Assembly (NCBI GenBank): GCA_946480125.1
Contig: CAMLIY010000228.1
Coordinates: forward strand, 1 to 5,267
Origin: an uncultured Asticcacaulis sp.
Lineage (GTDB): Bacteria > Pseudomonadota > Alphaproteobacteria > Caulobacterales > Caulobacteraceae
Direction of reading: 5' to 3'
DNA: 5,267 nucleotides
In this document: one piece after another, positions 1-5,267 of the stretch
Numbering within the stretch: the first letter of the stretch is position 1
How the letters are laid out: every line of letters begins with the position of its first letter
Program-made: the position numbers and the translations under genes
Notes under the pieces: generated by a model
The model's database searches: none
Told to the model about the DNA's origin: nothing
Seen by the model: the letters and a program-made list of their open reading frames with translations, nothing else

Positions 1-1629
1 GGCATCCTGCGCATAACCTGTCATGAACAGGATGTGTAGGTCGCTGCGCCGGGCCAGGGCTTCATCCGCCAGCTCCCGGCCGCTGCGTCCTGGCATGATC
101 ACATCTGTCAGCAGAATATCTACAGGCAGGCCTTCATCCAGAATATCCAGAGCCTGGTCAGCACTATCGGCACTCACCACATCGTAACCCAGATCCGTGA
201 GCGCGTCGCAGGCAAATTCGCGCACGCCGGCTTCATCATCCACCACCAGGACGGTCTTGTCGCGGCGTCCCTGTTCCGCACGCATAATCCGTTCGATAGC
301 GGGCACATCATAGGCTTCCAGCGAACGGGGCAGATACAGCCGCACATTTGTGCCCACACCGGGTTCGCTGGTGATGCTGACATGACCCCCCGATTGTTTG
401 ACAAAGCCGTGAACCTGGCTGAGGCCAAGCCCGGTGCCCAGGCCAACGGGTTTTGTGGTGAAGAAGGGCTCGAAAACCTGCGCCAGAACCTCAGCGGACA
501 TGCCGGTGCCGCTATCGGCGACAGCCACCATGACATAATCACCGGCAACCACCTCCAAATCTGTGGCCGCATGGCTGTCATCAAGCCGGGCGTTCGCTGA
601 TTCAATATGCAGTTTCCCACCCTCCGGCATGGCATCGCGGGCATTGACAGCCAGGTTAATAAGCGCTGTTTCGAACTGGCTGGCATCGATATGCGCCCGC
701 CACAAACCCGGTCCGTGGGTGATTTCAATGTTTATGGTGTCGCCGATCGTTCGCTGCAAAATATCCGAAAGATCGGCAATGCACCGCCCGACATCTATTG
801 TTTTCGGATCGAGAGGCTGACGGCGTGAAAAGGCCAGCAGTCTTTGCGTCAGGGCAGCGGCACGCTTAGCCGCTTCCTGTGACCCTGTCACAAAGCGCAG
901 GGCCTTGGCATCGATTTCGACATATTTGCGTGTAAACAGGTCGAGATTACCGATAATAACGGCGAGCATATTGTTAAAATCATGGGCAATACCGCCAGTT
1001 AAACGCCCAAGGGCTTCCATTTTCTGGCTCTGACGCAAGATCGCTTCCATGCGTTCACGTTCTTCCATCACCTCGTACAGGCGACGGTTGCTGCGCGCCA
1101 GGGCCCGTGTGTCAAATGCCATGAGGGTCAGCATCAGCAGACCGGCGACAAGCAACATGGCGGCGCCTGAATACCGGGCGATGCGTAAGCCAAGCGCTTC
1201 GCCGCGTTGCTTGAGAAGGATGGTGCCCAGTACGACCCCTTTTTCCTCGACCGGAATCCGGACTGTAAAGCCCCCGGTCGTGTTTTGTTCGTTTTGACCG
1301 TTTGTCAGAACAATCGTCTGGCCATAGTGAGCGATCGGCACACCCTTGTCATCGAGCACGACCAGAGCTTCTATTTCCGGATTGGCGCGAATGGCCGTAG
1401 TGATTTGCGTGACGGTCGCCTGATCGCCGAAGGCCAGCGCCCCCGATAAGGAATCCGCCAGTATGCGCGCCTGGACACGCGCCGCCTGGATGATCTGCGC
1501 CTGGTGACGATTTTCCGTGTAAAGGCCCACCAAAACACTGGCCAGCACCAGCAAGATCAGGCCGATGGCCATCAACCGCGTCCGGTAGCTGTCGATGAAG
1601 CGCATGATTGATTCAGCGATGCGTTTCAT
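1..1629 (-). CDS. Hybrid sensor histidine kinase with CHASE8-like periplasmic sensor and C-terminal receiver (3' end cut by window edge)
   Basis: The frame is open for 543 codons from the ATG at 1629 to the window edge. Visible order: TM1 about residues 19-37; a periplasmic region of about 110 residues (38-148) resembling CHASE8, the sensor type of YfiN (ADSLSGALAFGDQ, then NPEIEALVVLDDKG); TM2 about 149-171; a charged, probably coiled-coil linker (176-205) with no clear HAMP; a HisKA-type H box with phosphoacceptor His216 (GGIAHDFNN); an HATPase_c domain with N box (NLAVNARDAMP, Asn329), G1 (DSGTGM, 372-377), F box (FEPFFTTK) and G2 (GLGTGLGLS). A receiver starts near residue 458 with acidic pair Asp464/Asp465, phosphoacceptor Asp509 (LLTDVIMPG) and Thr537 (FMTGYA); its last part, including the conserved Lys, lies outside the window. 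The catalytic residues seen are intact. The ATG overlaps the yfiR-like stop by 4 nt with no clear Shine-Dalgarno, suggesting coupled translation. Inferred role: inner-membrane kinase controlled by the adjacent YfiR-like protein; its downstream regulator is unknown. Confidence 0.93.
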   Translation of the reverse strand, partial: MKRIAESIMRFIDSYRTRLMAIGLILLVLASVLVGLYTENRHQAQIIQAARVQARILADSLSGALAFGDQATVTQITTAIRANPEIEALVVLDDKGVPIAHYGQTIVLTNGQNEQNTTGGFTVRIPVEEKGVVLGTILLKQRGEALGLRIARYSGAAMLLVAGLLMLTLMAFDTRALARSNRRLYEVMEERERMEAILRQSQKMEALGRLTGGIAHDFNNMLAVIIGNLDLFTRKYVEIDAKALRFVTGSQEAAKRAAALTQRLLAFSRRQPLDPKTIDVGRCIADLSDILQRTIGDTINIEITHGPGLWRAHIDASQFETALINLAVNARDAMPEGGKLHIESANARLDDSHAATDLEVVAGDYVMVAVADSGTGMSAEVLAQVFEPFFTTKPVGLGTGLGLSQVHGFVKQSGGHVSITSEPGVGTNVRLYLPRSLEAYDVPAIERIMRAEQGRRDKTVLVVDDEAGVREFACDALTDLGYDVVSADSADQALDILDEGLPVDILLTDVIMPGRSGRELADEALARRSDLHILFMTGYAQDA

Positions 1630-2183
1630 GGGCGGTCTTTCGTGTCGGAGACGCTACGGACCGAAGCCGCCATGGCGAGGAGTTTCGAACTTATGTCGAG
1701 GTGGCTTTCGCTGGCCGCGGCCAGATCGACCCGAAAACGGATGTGGTCTTGAAGCGTCACAAAATCGATCATGCCGCCGGGCTGGCTGTTATCGGTGACG
1801 GTGAGTACGGGGTGGCCTTTCAGGCTTTTGAGTGCCGCCGCCACACTTTGTTTCCGTGATCCTCCGAGATAGGCAACGGCGCAGCTGTCATTTGTTTCGA
1901 TGGTGGTCAGGCGTATAATGCGAAACGGGCTGTTGTTGTAACTCTGGCCGGCGACCGCCTTATCGAGGACATCGCCGAATGGGTCTTTTCCAACCACACA
2001 GATCACCAGATTGTCACCCGGCGCACTGGGCCAGGTCACGAATGGCGCGAACTTATAGAGATAGGTCGCCTTGACGGCTGTGCCCAAATCGGCCACGGGC
2101 TGCGCGTATGCAAATCCACTAACCCGCAGGACAGCGGTCACGAGCGGCAAAATCACTGACATTTTTTTAAGCAATGATATCAT
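1626..2183 (-). CDS. YfiR family (DUF4154) periplasmic protein
   Basis: 185 residues, the usual family size. Residues 1-27 form a signal peptide (MISLLKK, then a hydrophobic core ending SGFAYA), so the product should be periplasmic. Family hallmarks are the early AVKATYLYKFAPFVTWP block, LVICVVGKDPFG (Cys62), NDSCAVAYLG (Cys101), LKGHPVLTVTD, GGMIDFV and the C-terminal HLDISSKLLAMA. Cys62 and Cys101 are the only mature cysteines and could form the disulfide known in P. aeruginosa YfiR; the second YfiR disulfide is absent. An in-frame ATG at 2318 would add 45 residues lying over the receptor gene with no export signal, so the ATG at 2183 is preferred. This start is 1 nt after the receptor stop, and the stop overlaps the kinase ATG. 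In Pseudomonas, YfiR represses the diguanylate cyclase YfiN from the periplasm; by analogy this one should gate the CHASE8-like kinase next door. Family assignment is firm, partner inferred. Confidence 0.92.
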   Translation of the reverse strand: MISLLKKMSVILPLVTAVLRVSGFAYAQPVADLGTAVKATYLYKFAPFVTWPSAPGDNLVICVVGKDPFGDVLDKAVAGQSYNNSPFRIIRLTTIETNDSCAVAYLGGSRKQSVAAALKSLKGHPVLTVTDNSQPGGMIDFVTLQDHIRFRVDLAAASESHLDISSKLLAMAASVRSVSDTKDRP

Positions 2184-2184
2184 G

Positions 2185-4104
2185 CTAAAGCCCGTATCGA
2201 AGGCGGATAGCCACTGACCGGGGCACATATCGCGCCGGCGCGGTAGACAGGTCATAGACCTCAAGATGACGCGCATGCAGCAGGTTTTGTCCTTCCAGAG
2301 ACAGGGCCAGACGGTCATTCAATCGCCAGCTCACCACGGCATTGGCCTCGGTATAGGCCGGGACAGGGGCCGTATCGACCTTGCCGACAGTGCGCAGGGT
2401 GACATTAAGATCGACCTTTGGGCTTATGGCCCATTGCGATCCGATCTGTGCCTGATAAGCCGGATCTTGCCCCTGAACGGATAAATTGGTCAGGTCGTTA
2501 AAGCCAGGCTTGAGCCAGAAATGTTTGTGCAGCAGGTTGAACCCGGCACTGAGGCGCCAGGCGGGCGTGACCTCATACCGGCCCCATCCTTCAAGGCCAT
2601 AGGTTTCGCCGGCGCCGCCATTTTCAAGGATGAGCGGGAAGACAGTGGCGGGGTAGGTGTCTGTGCGCAAGTCGTCATAGCGGTTATAAAAGGCCGATAA
2701 CGACAGCGACAATCGCGTCATAGGCTGTGCGTGCCAACCCAGTTCGTATGCGGTAACCCGTTCAGAGGCAAAGTCCGGCGAAGGTTGCAGGAACAACGGA
2801 TGTGTCAATTCACGTTCGATCCGGTTGGGTGTTCGGGCGGCGCGGGAAATGGATGCCCAGATCAGGGAGCCCGTGTGGGCTTGCCAGGCTATTCTGGCAT
2901 TTGGCAGCCATTCCGTACCGGAATAGCTGTTATATTCCGCCTTGAGGCCGAGAGTGAGCGTCACATCCCGCCGCAGGGCGATTTCGTCCTGAGCGAAGAT
3001 TGAGCCCAAAGAGATGTCAGCCTTGGGATCGGTGAAACTGAAGTCATTGAACGAGTTGAATGCCTCCCACCAATAACGGAACTCGCCACCCCAGGTAATG
3101 TTATGATTCAGGTTCAGACGAAAATTATGCTGAGCGGAAACCATCAGGCTGTCCCGGCTCTCGTAAAGCATGGTTTCGTCACGGACGTCGCGGCTTAGTA
3201 CGGCGTTGACGTTTATGCCGCTGCCGTTTTCAAGGTCATGAGTCCAGATGACGCGACCCAGCGTTCCCTTGAAGGTGGCGCTACCGTCCGTTACCTGGTT
3301 ATTATAGCTCATCAGGCTGGCAATAAGGGTGTCGGCGGACCATTGGCCATTGATGCTCACTGAGCCAAAGGCGCCCTTGAAAGCATCGCTGGAGAGATCA
3401 TCGGCCGCAACAGGCTCGGTTGCATCGATGTCGAAGCGATCACCGATCAATTTGAAGGTCAGGTGGTCTGACAAACGGCCGCCAAACCGTATGCTGGCCT
3501 GCCGCTGAACGTTTCCAACTGTGGCGCTTGCATAAAGGCCATCGGTTTGAGAGCTCGGCTTTGTAATGACATTAATCACGCCATTTACGGCATTGGCGCC
3601 CCACATCGTGCCGCCGGGACCGGCAATGACTTCAATTCTGTCGATATTGGACAAATTAACATCAATCTGCTGCCACAGCACGCCTCCGCCGATCGGTTCA
3701 TAGACGCTTCTGCCATTGATCATGACGAGCAGCTTATTCGCGGTTTCTGGCGAATTGAAACCACGCGCGCTGATTGTCCAGCTATAGGCATTGAGTTGCG
3801 CCACTTCGAGATTGGGCGCGAGGCGCAGAACCTGGGGCAGGCTCAGGGCGCCCGACCGTCGGATATCATCGGCGGTGATAATATATATAGCGGCGGGGAC
3901 CGTGTTCAGGCTCTGCGGATGCCGGGCCACCGATGTCACCTGGATATTGGCCAGCGCATCGATAGGTAACCGCTGGAGGTCTTCGACGGAGGGCGGCGCC
4001 TGAAAGACGTCTGATCTTTCTTCTGAGTGAGCCGCCATACCATTGGCCGCGACCATGGTGCTGACCAAGGCGACTGAATAAATTATAGATTTCCGTTCTC
4101 GCAA
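2185..4104 (-). CDS. TonB-dependent outer-membrane receptor, YfiR-associated type
   Basis: 639 residues. A signal peptide (RERK, hydrophobic core, likely cleavage near AANGMA-A) precedes the segment LPIDALANIQVTSVARHP, which leads into a plug domain (about 60-182) with PAAIYIITADDIRRSGA, LPQVLRLAPNLEVAQ, ISARGFNSPETANKLLVMING and the closing block GPGGTMWGANAVNGVINVIT. Residues from about 190 to the end alternate in the manner of a beta-barrel and finish RSVAIRLRYGL, with Leu where many outer-membrane proteins have a terminal Phe. There is no N-terminal STN signalling domain, so FecA-type anti-sigma signalling is not indicated. The plug wording matches receptors commonly encoded beside YfiR proteins and sensor kinases or GGDEF proteins. 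The substrate cannot be told from sequence. The start is TTG at 4104: an in-frame stop lies just upstream (4120-4122), no ATG falls between, GGGGAA sits at the right distance, and a start at the later ATG (residue 17) would destroy the signal peptide. First gene of the three-gene operon. Confidence 0.94.
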   Translation of the reverse strand: MRERKSIIYSVALVSTMVAANGMAAHSEERSDVFQAPPSVEDLQRLPIDALANIQVTSVARHPQSLNTVPAAIYIITADDIRRSGALSLPQVLRLAPNLEVAQLNAYSWTISARGFNSPETANKLLVMINGRSVYEPIGGGVLWQQIDVNLSNIDRIEVIAGPGGTMWGANAVNGVINVITKPSSQTDGLYASATVGNVQRQASIRFGGRLSDHLTFKLIGDRFDIDATEPVAADDLSSDAFKGAFGSVSINGQWSADTLIASLMSYNNQVTDGSATFKGTLGRVIWTHDLENGSGINVNAVLSRDVRDETMLYESRDSLMVSAQHNFRLNLNHNITWGGEFRYWWEAFNSFNDFSFTDPKADISLGSIFAQDEIALRRDVTLTLGLKAEYNSYSGTEWLPNARIAWQAHTGSLIWASISRAARTPNRIERELTHPLFLQPSPDFASERVTAYELGWHAQPMTRLSLSLSAFYNRYDDLRTDTYPATVFPLILENGGAGETYGLEGWGRYEVTPAWRLSAGFNLLHKHFWLKPGFNDLTNLSVQGQDPAYQAQIGSQWAISPKVDLNVTLRTVGKVDTAPVPAYTEANAVVSWRLNDRLALSLEGQNLLHARHLEVYDLSTAPARYVPRSVAIRLRYGL

Positions 4105-4108
4105 GGCA

Positions 4109-4114
4109 TTCCCC
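4109..4114 (-). promoter_or_regulatory. Ribosome binding site deciding the TTG start of the TonB receptor
   Basis: On the minus strand GGGGAA lies 4 nt before the TTG at 4104. An ATG at 4109 overlaps it but is in another frame and stops within a few codons. The site supports TTG as the true start. Its first G is also the last base of a short inverted repeat (4114-4136), so a hairpin could affect access to it. Confidence 0.6.
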
Positions 4115-4136
4115 GATGTTCAGGTTTCGTACATCG
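4114..4136 (-). repeat. Inverted repeat abutting the receptor ribosome binding site
   Basis: CGATGT and ACATCG form perfect 6-bp arms around an 11-nt loop in the receptor leader, touching the GGGGAA site. A second, overlapping pair (TACAT at 4130-4134 and ATGTA at 4143-4147, 8-nt spacer) shares one arm, so two alternative pairings are possible. It could be a leader hairpin or a protein-binding site; short arms make chance a real option. Confidence 0.35.
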
Positions 4137-4165
4137 AGTGGCATGTATGAGAACAATTAAAGTAA

Positions 4166-4182
4166 GAATTCGATTAGAATTC
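4166..4182. repeat. Two GAATTC palindromes spaced 11 bp, candidate operator
   Basis: GAATTC occurs at 4166-4171 and 4177-4182, each as part of the similar words TAAGAATTC and TTAGAATTC. The 11-bp period places both on nearly the same helix face, as in binding sites of dimeric response regulators. They lie about 60-80 bp upstream of the receptor start. Function is inferred from layout only. Confidence 0.35.
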
Positions 4183-4256
4183 CGCTGTTATGGGAATATC
4201 CCCTCGGTGAAAGCGCGCTTGGCTGCGCAATGTGTCCAGTCAGTGGGGTTTTAAAA

Positions 4257-4287
4257 TATTATGTGTGTTTTGAGATTATAATGTGTA
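4257..4287. repeat. Direct repeat TATTATGTGTG / TATAATGTGTA with 20-bp period
   Basis: The two 11-bp words at 4257-4267 and 4277-4287 match at 9 of 11 positions and start 20 bp apart. A third core ATGTGT sits at 4230-4235, so the three cores are 31 and 20 bp apart, close to three and two helical turns. They lie between the GntA-like stop and the receptor start, where an activator or repressor site would be expected. AT-rich low complexity could also produce this. Confidence 0.3.
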
Positions 4288-4297
4288 TGCTGGCCTC

Positions 4298-5020
4298 TCA
4301 TCCGATAGGCGTTTCGATCAGACGATGTGGCATTTTCTGAAGAGGGCAGCGCCAGTCCGATTCGACAACACGTCCGCTATACTGACGTGCCTCTGAAGTA
4401 TCGCCATGCCGGGCCAGCATGGGATTGGGCGACCCTGAATAAGCCGCATCACGCTTTAATATGGTCTCACGCAGGGAGTCATAACGCCCGTCATGCCGTA
4501 GGGTTTCGAACTGTTCATGTGCATTGAATACCAGCGCCGGCACCTCGAATCGCCGGGACAGGCGGCTGGCGCCCGGATGCAAACCCACCACAAAAAAGGC
4601 TTCGCCGGCGAAGCTGAGACAGAAATGCGGATCATTGATATCGTCGCTTACCCTTGAATCATATAGATTGCCGCGCTCGGCATCTACTTTTTCAAGGCTT
4701 TCAATCCGTTGCCAAAGCGCTCTTTCAAAAGTGGCTTCATCGATGATGTCCGTCTGATCAAACAGAACCACGAAAGTCTGGAACGGCGCGTTATTTCTTT
4801 TAAATGCCAGGGCAAAATCGCGTAATGCATTATAAATGGCTAAATCGTCTTTAGGGCACCGGATGTCGCCGACAACAAGGGTTTGCATTTGTTGACGGGC
4901 CAAGGCTGATTTGGCGCCGACACAGGGAAAGTCCTTGGATTTTATATGAGACTCAAAGCGTTCAATTAACTTAGCCTGATGGATATTTTGTTCGTCTGAA
5001 TGATGAGTCTGCAGAAACAC
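4298..5020 (-). CDS. YqcI/YcgG family protein, GntA-like heme-dependent guanidine N-hydroxylase
   Basis: 240 residues from the GTG at 5020, the usual family length. The family signature is nearly complete: FPCVGAKSAL (31-40), the aromatic-rich FQTFVVLFD (80-88), FERALWQRIESLEKVD (98-113), DPHFCLSFAGEAFFVVGLHP then GASRLSRRF (130-158), PALVFNAHEQFETLR (161-175), GSPNPMLARHGDTSEARQYSGR as two adjoining blocks (196-217), and WRCP (223-226). The characterised member GntA N-hydroxylates a cyclic guanidine in cyanobacterial guanitoxin synthesis using heme. His148 and His168 are conserved-looking candidates for heme or substrate contact, not verified. No signal peptide or membrane segment after the GTG, so cytoplasmic. 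The open frame runs back to a TTG at 5143, but that extension has no recognisable family sequence and the Shine-Dalgarno decides for GTG. No other guanitoxin genes are in view, so the substrate here is open; guanitoxin itself is not implied. Divergent from the gene at 5244. Confidence 0.9.
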   Translation of the reverse strand: MFLQTHHSDEQNIHQAKLIERFESHIKSKDFPCVGAKSALARQQMQTLVVGDIRCPKDDLAIYNALRDFALAFKRNNAPFQTFVVLFDQTDIIDEATFERALWQRIESLEKVDAERGNLYDSRVSDDINDPHFCLSFAGEAFFVVGLHPGASRLSRRFEVPALVFNAHEQFETLRHDGRYDSLRETILKRDAAYSGSPNPMLARHGDTSEARQYSGRVVESDWRCPLQKMPHRLIETPIG

Positions 5021-5024
5021 TTGG

Positions 5025-5032
5025 ACCTCCTT
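5025..5032 (-). promoter_or_regulatory. Strong Shine-Dalgarno AAGGAGGT for the GntA-like gene
   Basis: On the minus strand AAGGAGGT is followed by CCAA and then GTG (5020-5018). It is nearly fully complementary to the 16S rRNA 3' end and fixes the GTG as the start, shortening the longest open frame by 41 codons. It is the strongest ribosome site in the window, suggesting efficient translation. Confidence 0.85.
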
Positions 5033-5231
5033 GTAGGTGGTGCAAGAATAGGCTGCGGTTGTGCCTTTTGCTGTTCGGTTTAGGCGAAGGTATTGCGAGG
5101 ATCGTATAAATAAATGAATTTGCAGAAGTTTTATTGAATCCAAAATATAATATAACGCTTATCACCGGCTTATGCTTGCCACCTAAAATCCGACAGGTTT
5201 CTTATGTGAGGCTGTTTAGGGTCGCCAAAAC
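5033..5231. promoter_or_regulatory. Divergent intergenic region between the GntA-like gene and the rightward gene
   Basis: This stretch must carry the promoters for both divergent genes. It has a strongly AT-rich core (about 5101-5157, with TATAAAT and ATATAATATAA) typical of promoter DNA. TATAAT at 5146-5151 (plus strand) and TATACG at 5108-5103 (minus strand) are possible -10 elements, but neither has a well-spaced -35 partner, so no promoter is called. No riboswitch core was recognised. The 41 in-frame codons upstream of the GTG (to 5143) are treated as non-coding leader. Confidence 0.45.
5182..5220 (+). repeat. Inverted repeat in the leader of the rightward gene
   Basis: CCTAAA (5182-5187) pairs with TTTAGG (5215-5220), and inside it CAG (5194-5196) can pair with CTG (5212-5214) if ATCCGA is bulged out on one side. 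It ends 11 nt before the AGGAG site at 5232. It may be an operator or a leader hairpin; the stem is short and bulged, so support is modest. Confidence 0.3.
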
Positions 5232-5243
5232 AGGAGTCCGGCA

Positions 5244-5267
5244 ATGAACCTCAACACCGTTCAGGAA
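5244..5267 (+). CDS. Start of a rightward gene (first 8 codons only)
   Basis: ATG at 5244 is preceded by AGGAG (5232-5236) at 7-nt spacing, a good ribosome site, and reads MNLNTVQE up to the window edge. Eight residues cannot identify a family. Two openings come to mind: RibB-type 3,4-dihydroxy-2-butanone-4-phosphate synthases, some of which begin with a similar segment, and LysR-type regulators, which often begin MNLN and are often divergent from a metabolic gene. Neither is claimed. Confidence 0.6.

Larger units (their letters stand above)
4105..4297 (-). promoter_or_regulatory. Intergenic region, probable promoter and operator region of the receptor-YfiR-kinase operon
   Basis: 193 bp between the GntA-like stop and the receptor start, both read leftward. 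It is AT-rich at both ends and repeat-rich: paired GAATTC sites (4166-4171, 4177-4182), a GGGA-ATA-TCCC inverted repeat (4192-4202), a perfect 10-bp palindrome AAGCGCGCTT (4211-4220), and three ATGTGT words (4230, 4261, 4281). No -35/-10 pair of good quality could be fixed, and no stem-loop plus U-run terminator for the upstream gene is evident; a weak TGAGA/TCTCA pair (4271-4275 with 4296-4300) has a 20-nt loop. Transcriptional separation from the upstream gene is likely but not proven. Confidence 0.5.

Noticed and set aside
174..728. Leftward 184-codon open frame overlapping the kinase
   Set aside because: It is in a different frame of the same strand as the kinase, whose frame encodes all the expected catalytic motifs in order; the translation is low in sense (many Trp, Pro and Met).
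382..828. Rightward open frames of 72-85 codons inside the kinase gene
   Set aside because: They lie antisense to the ATPase-domain coding sequence, carry no recognisable motifs, and are by-products of the real minus-strand frame.
2184..2318. 45-codon N-terminal extension of the YfiR-like protein
   Set aside because: It overlaps the receptor's conserved C-terminus and would bury the signal peptide that begins at the ATG at 2183.
3547..3969. Rightward 140-codon open frame opposite the receptor plug
   Set aside because: Antisense to the conserved plug domain; no motif, no ribosome site noted, and explained by the codon use of the receptor gene.
3866..4156. Leftward 96-codon open frame over the receptor start, possible frameshift or upstream gene
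   Set aside because: It is an alternate frame of the receptor's 5' end; the receptor frame itself is intact with signal peptide and plug, so no frameshift is needed.
4271..4300. TGAGA/TCTCA pair after the GntA-like stop as a terminator
   Set aside because: Only 5-bp arms with a 20-nt AT-rich loop and no U-run directly after the stem.
5021..5143. 41-codon N-terminal extension of the GntA-like protein from a TTG
   Set aside because: A strong Shine-Dalgarno sits in this stretch immediately before the GTG at 5020, and the extension exceeds the family length without family-like sequence.
5033..5243. FMN or other riboswitch ahead of the rightward gene, considered because its first residues could fit a RibB-type protein
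   Set aside because: None of the conserved FMN-element blocks are visible, and eight residues do not establish the gene's identity.

Overview
The window looks like a chromosomal segment from a Gram-negative proteobacterium, most likely an alphaproteobacterium. The main reason is the histidine kinase, whose H-box block (GGIAHDFNNMLAVIIGNLDL) followed by RLLAFSRRQPLDP is typical of alphaproteobacterial hybrid kinases. A Caulobacterales-like host is a guess only. A TonB-dependent outer-membrane receptor and a periplasmic YfiR-type protein confirm a two-membrane cell.

Nearly everything reads leftward on the minus strand. In transcription order: (i) 5020-4298, a YqcI/YcgG-family protein, the family of the heme-dependent guanidine N-hydroxylase GntA, with a GTG start behind a near-perfect Shine-Dalgarno; (ii) 4297-4105, an AT-rich intergenic stretch of 193 bp with several short repeats that look like operator or promoter DNA; (iii) 4104-2185, a TonB-dependent receptor with a TTG start; (iv) 2183-1626, a YfiR/DUF4154 periplasmic protein starting 1 nt after the receptor's stop; (v) 1629 to beyond the left edge, a hybrid sensor histidine kinase whose ATG overlaps the yfiR-like stop in an ATGA. 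At the far right a rightward gene begins at 5244, with only 8 codons visible, divergent from the GntA-like gene.

The receptor, YfiR-like protein and kinase form a tight operon and are best read as one signalling chain across the envelope. In the known Pseudomonas YfiBNR system, periplasmic YfiR restrains the inner-membrane diguanylate cyclase YfiN through its periplasmic CHASE8-type region, and outer-membrane YfiB relieves this. Here a TonB-dependent receptor stands in the YfiB position, and a hybrid histidine kinase with a CHASE8-like sensor stands in the YfiN position. The inferred output is therefore phosphotransfer instead of direct c-di-GMP synthesis. This is the most interesting part of the window. 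The GntA-like gene is separate in function as far as the sequence shows. No RNA gene, insertion sequence, CRISPR array or convincing intrinsic terminator was found.
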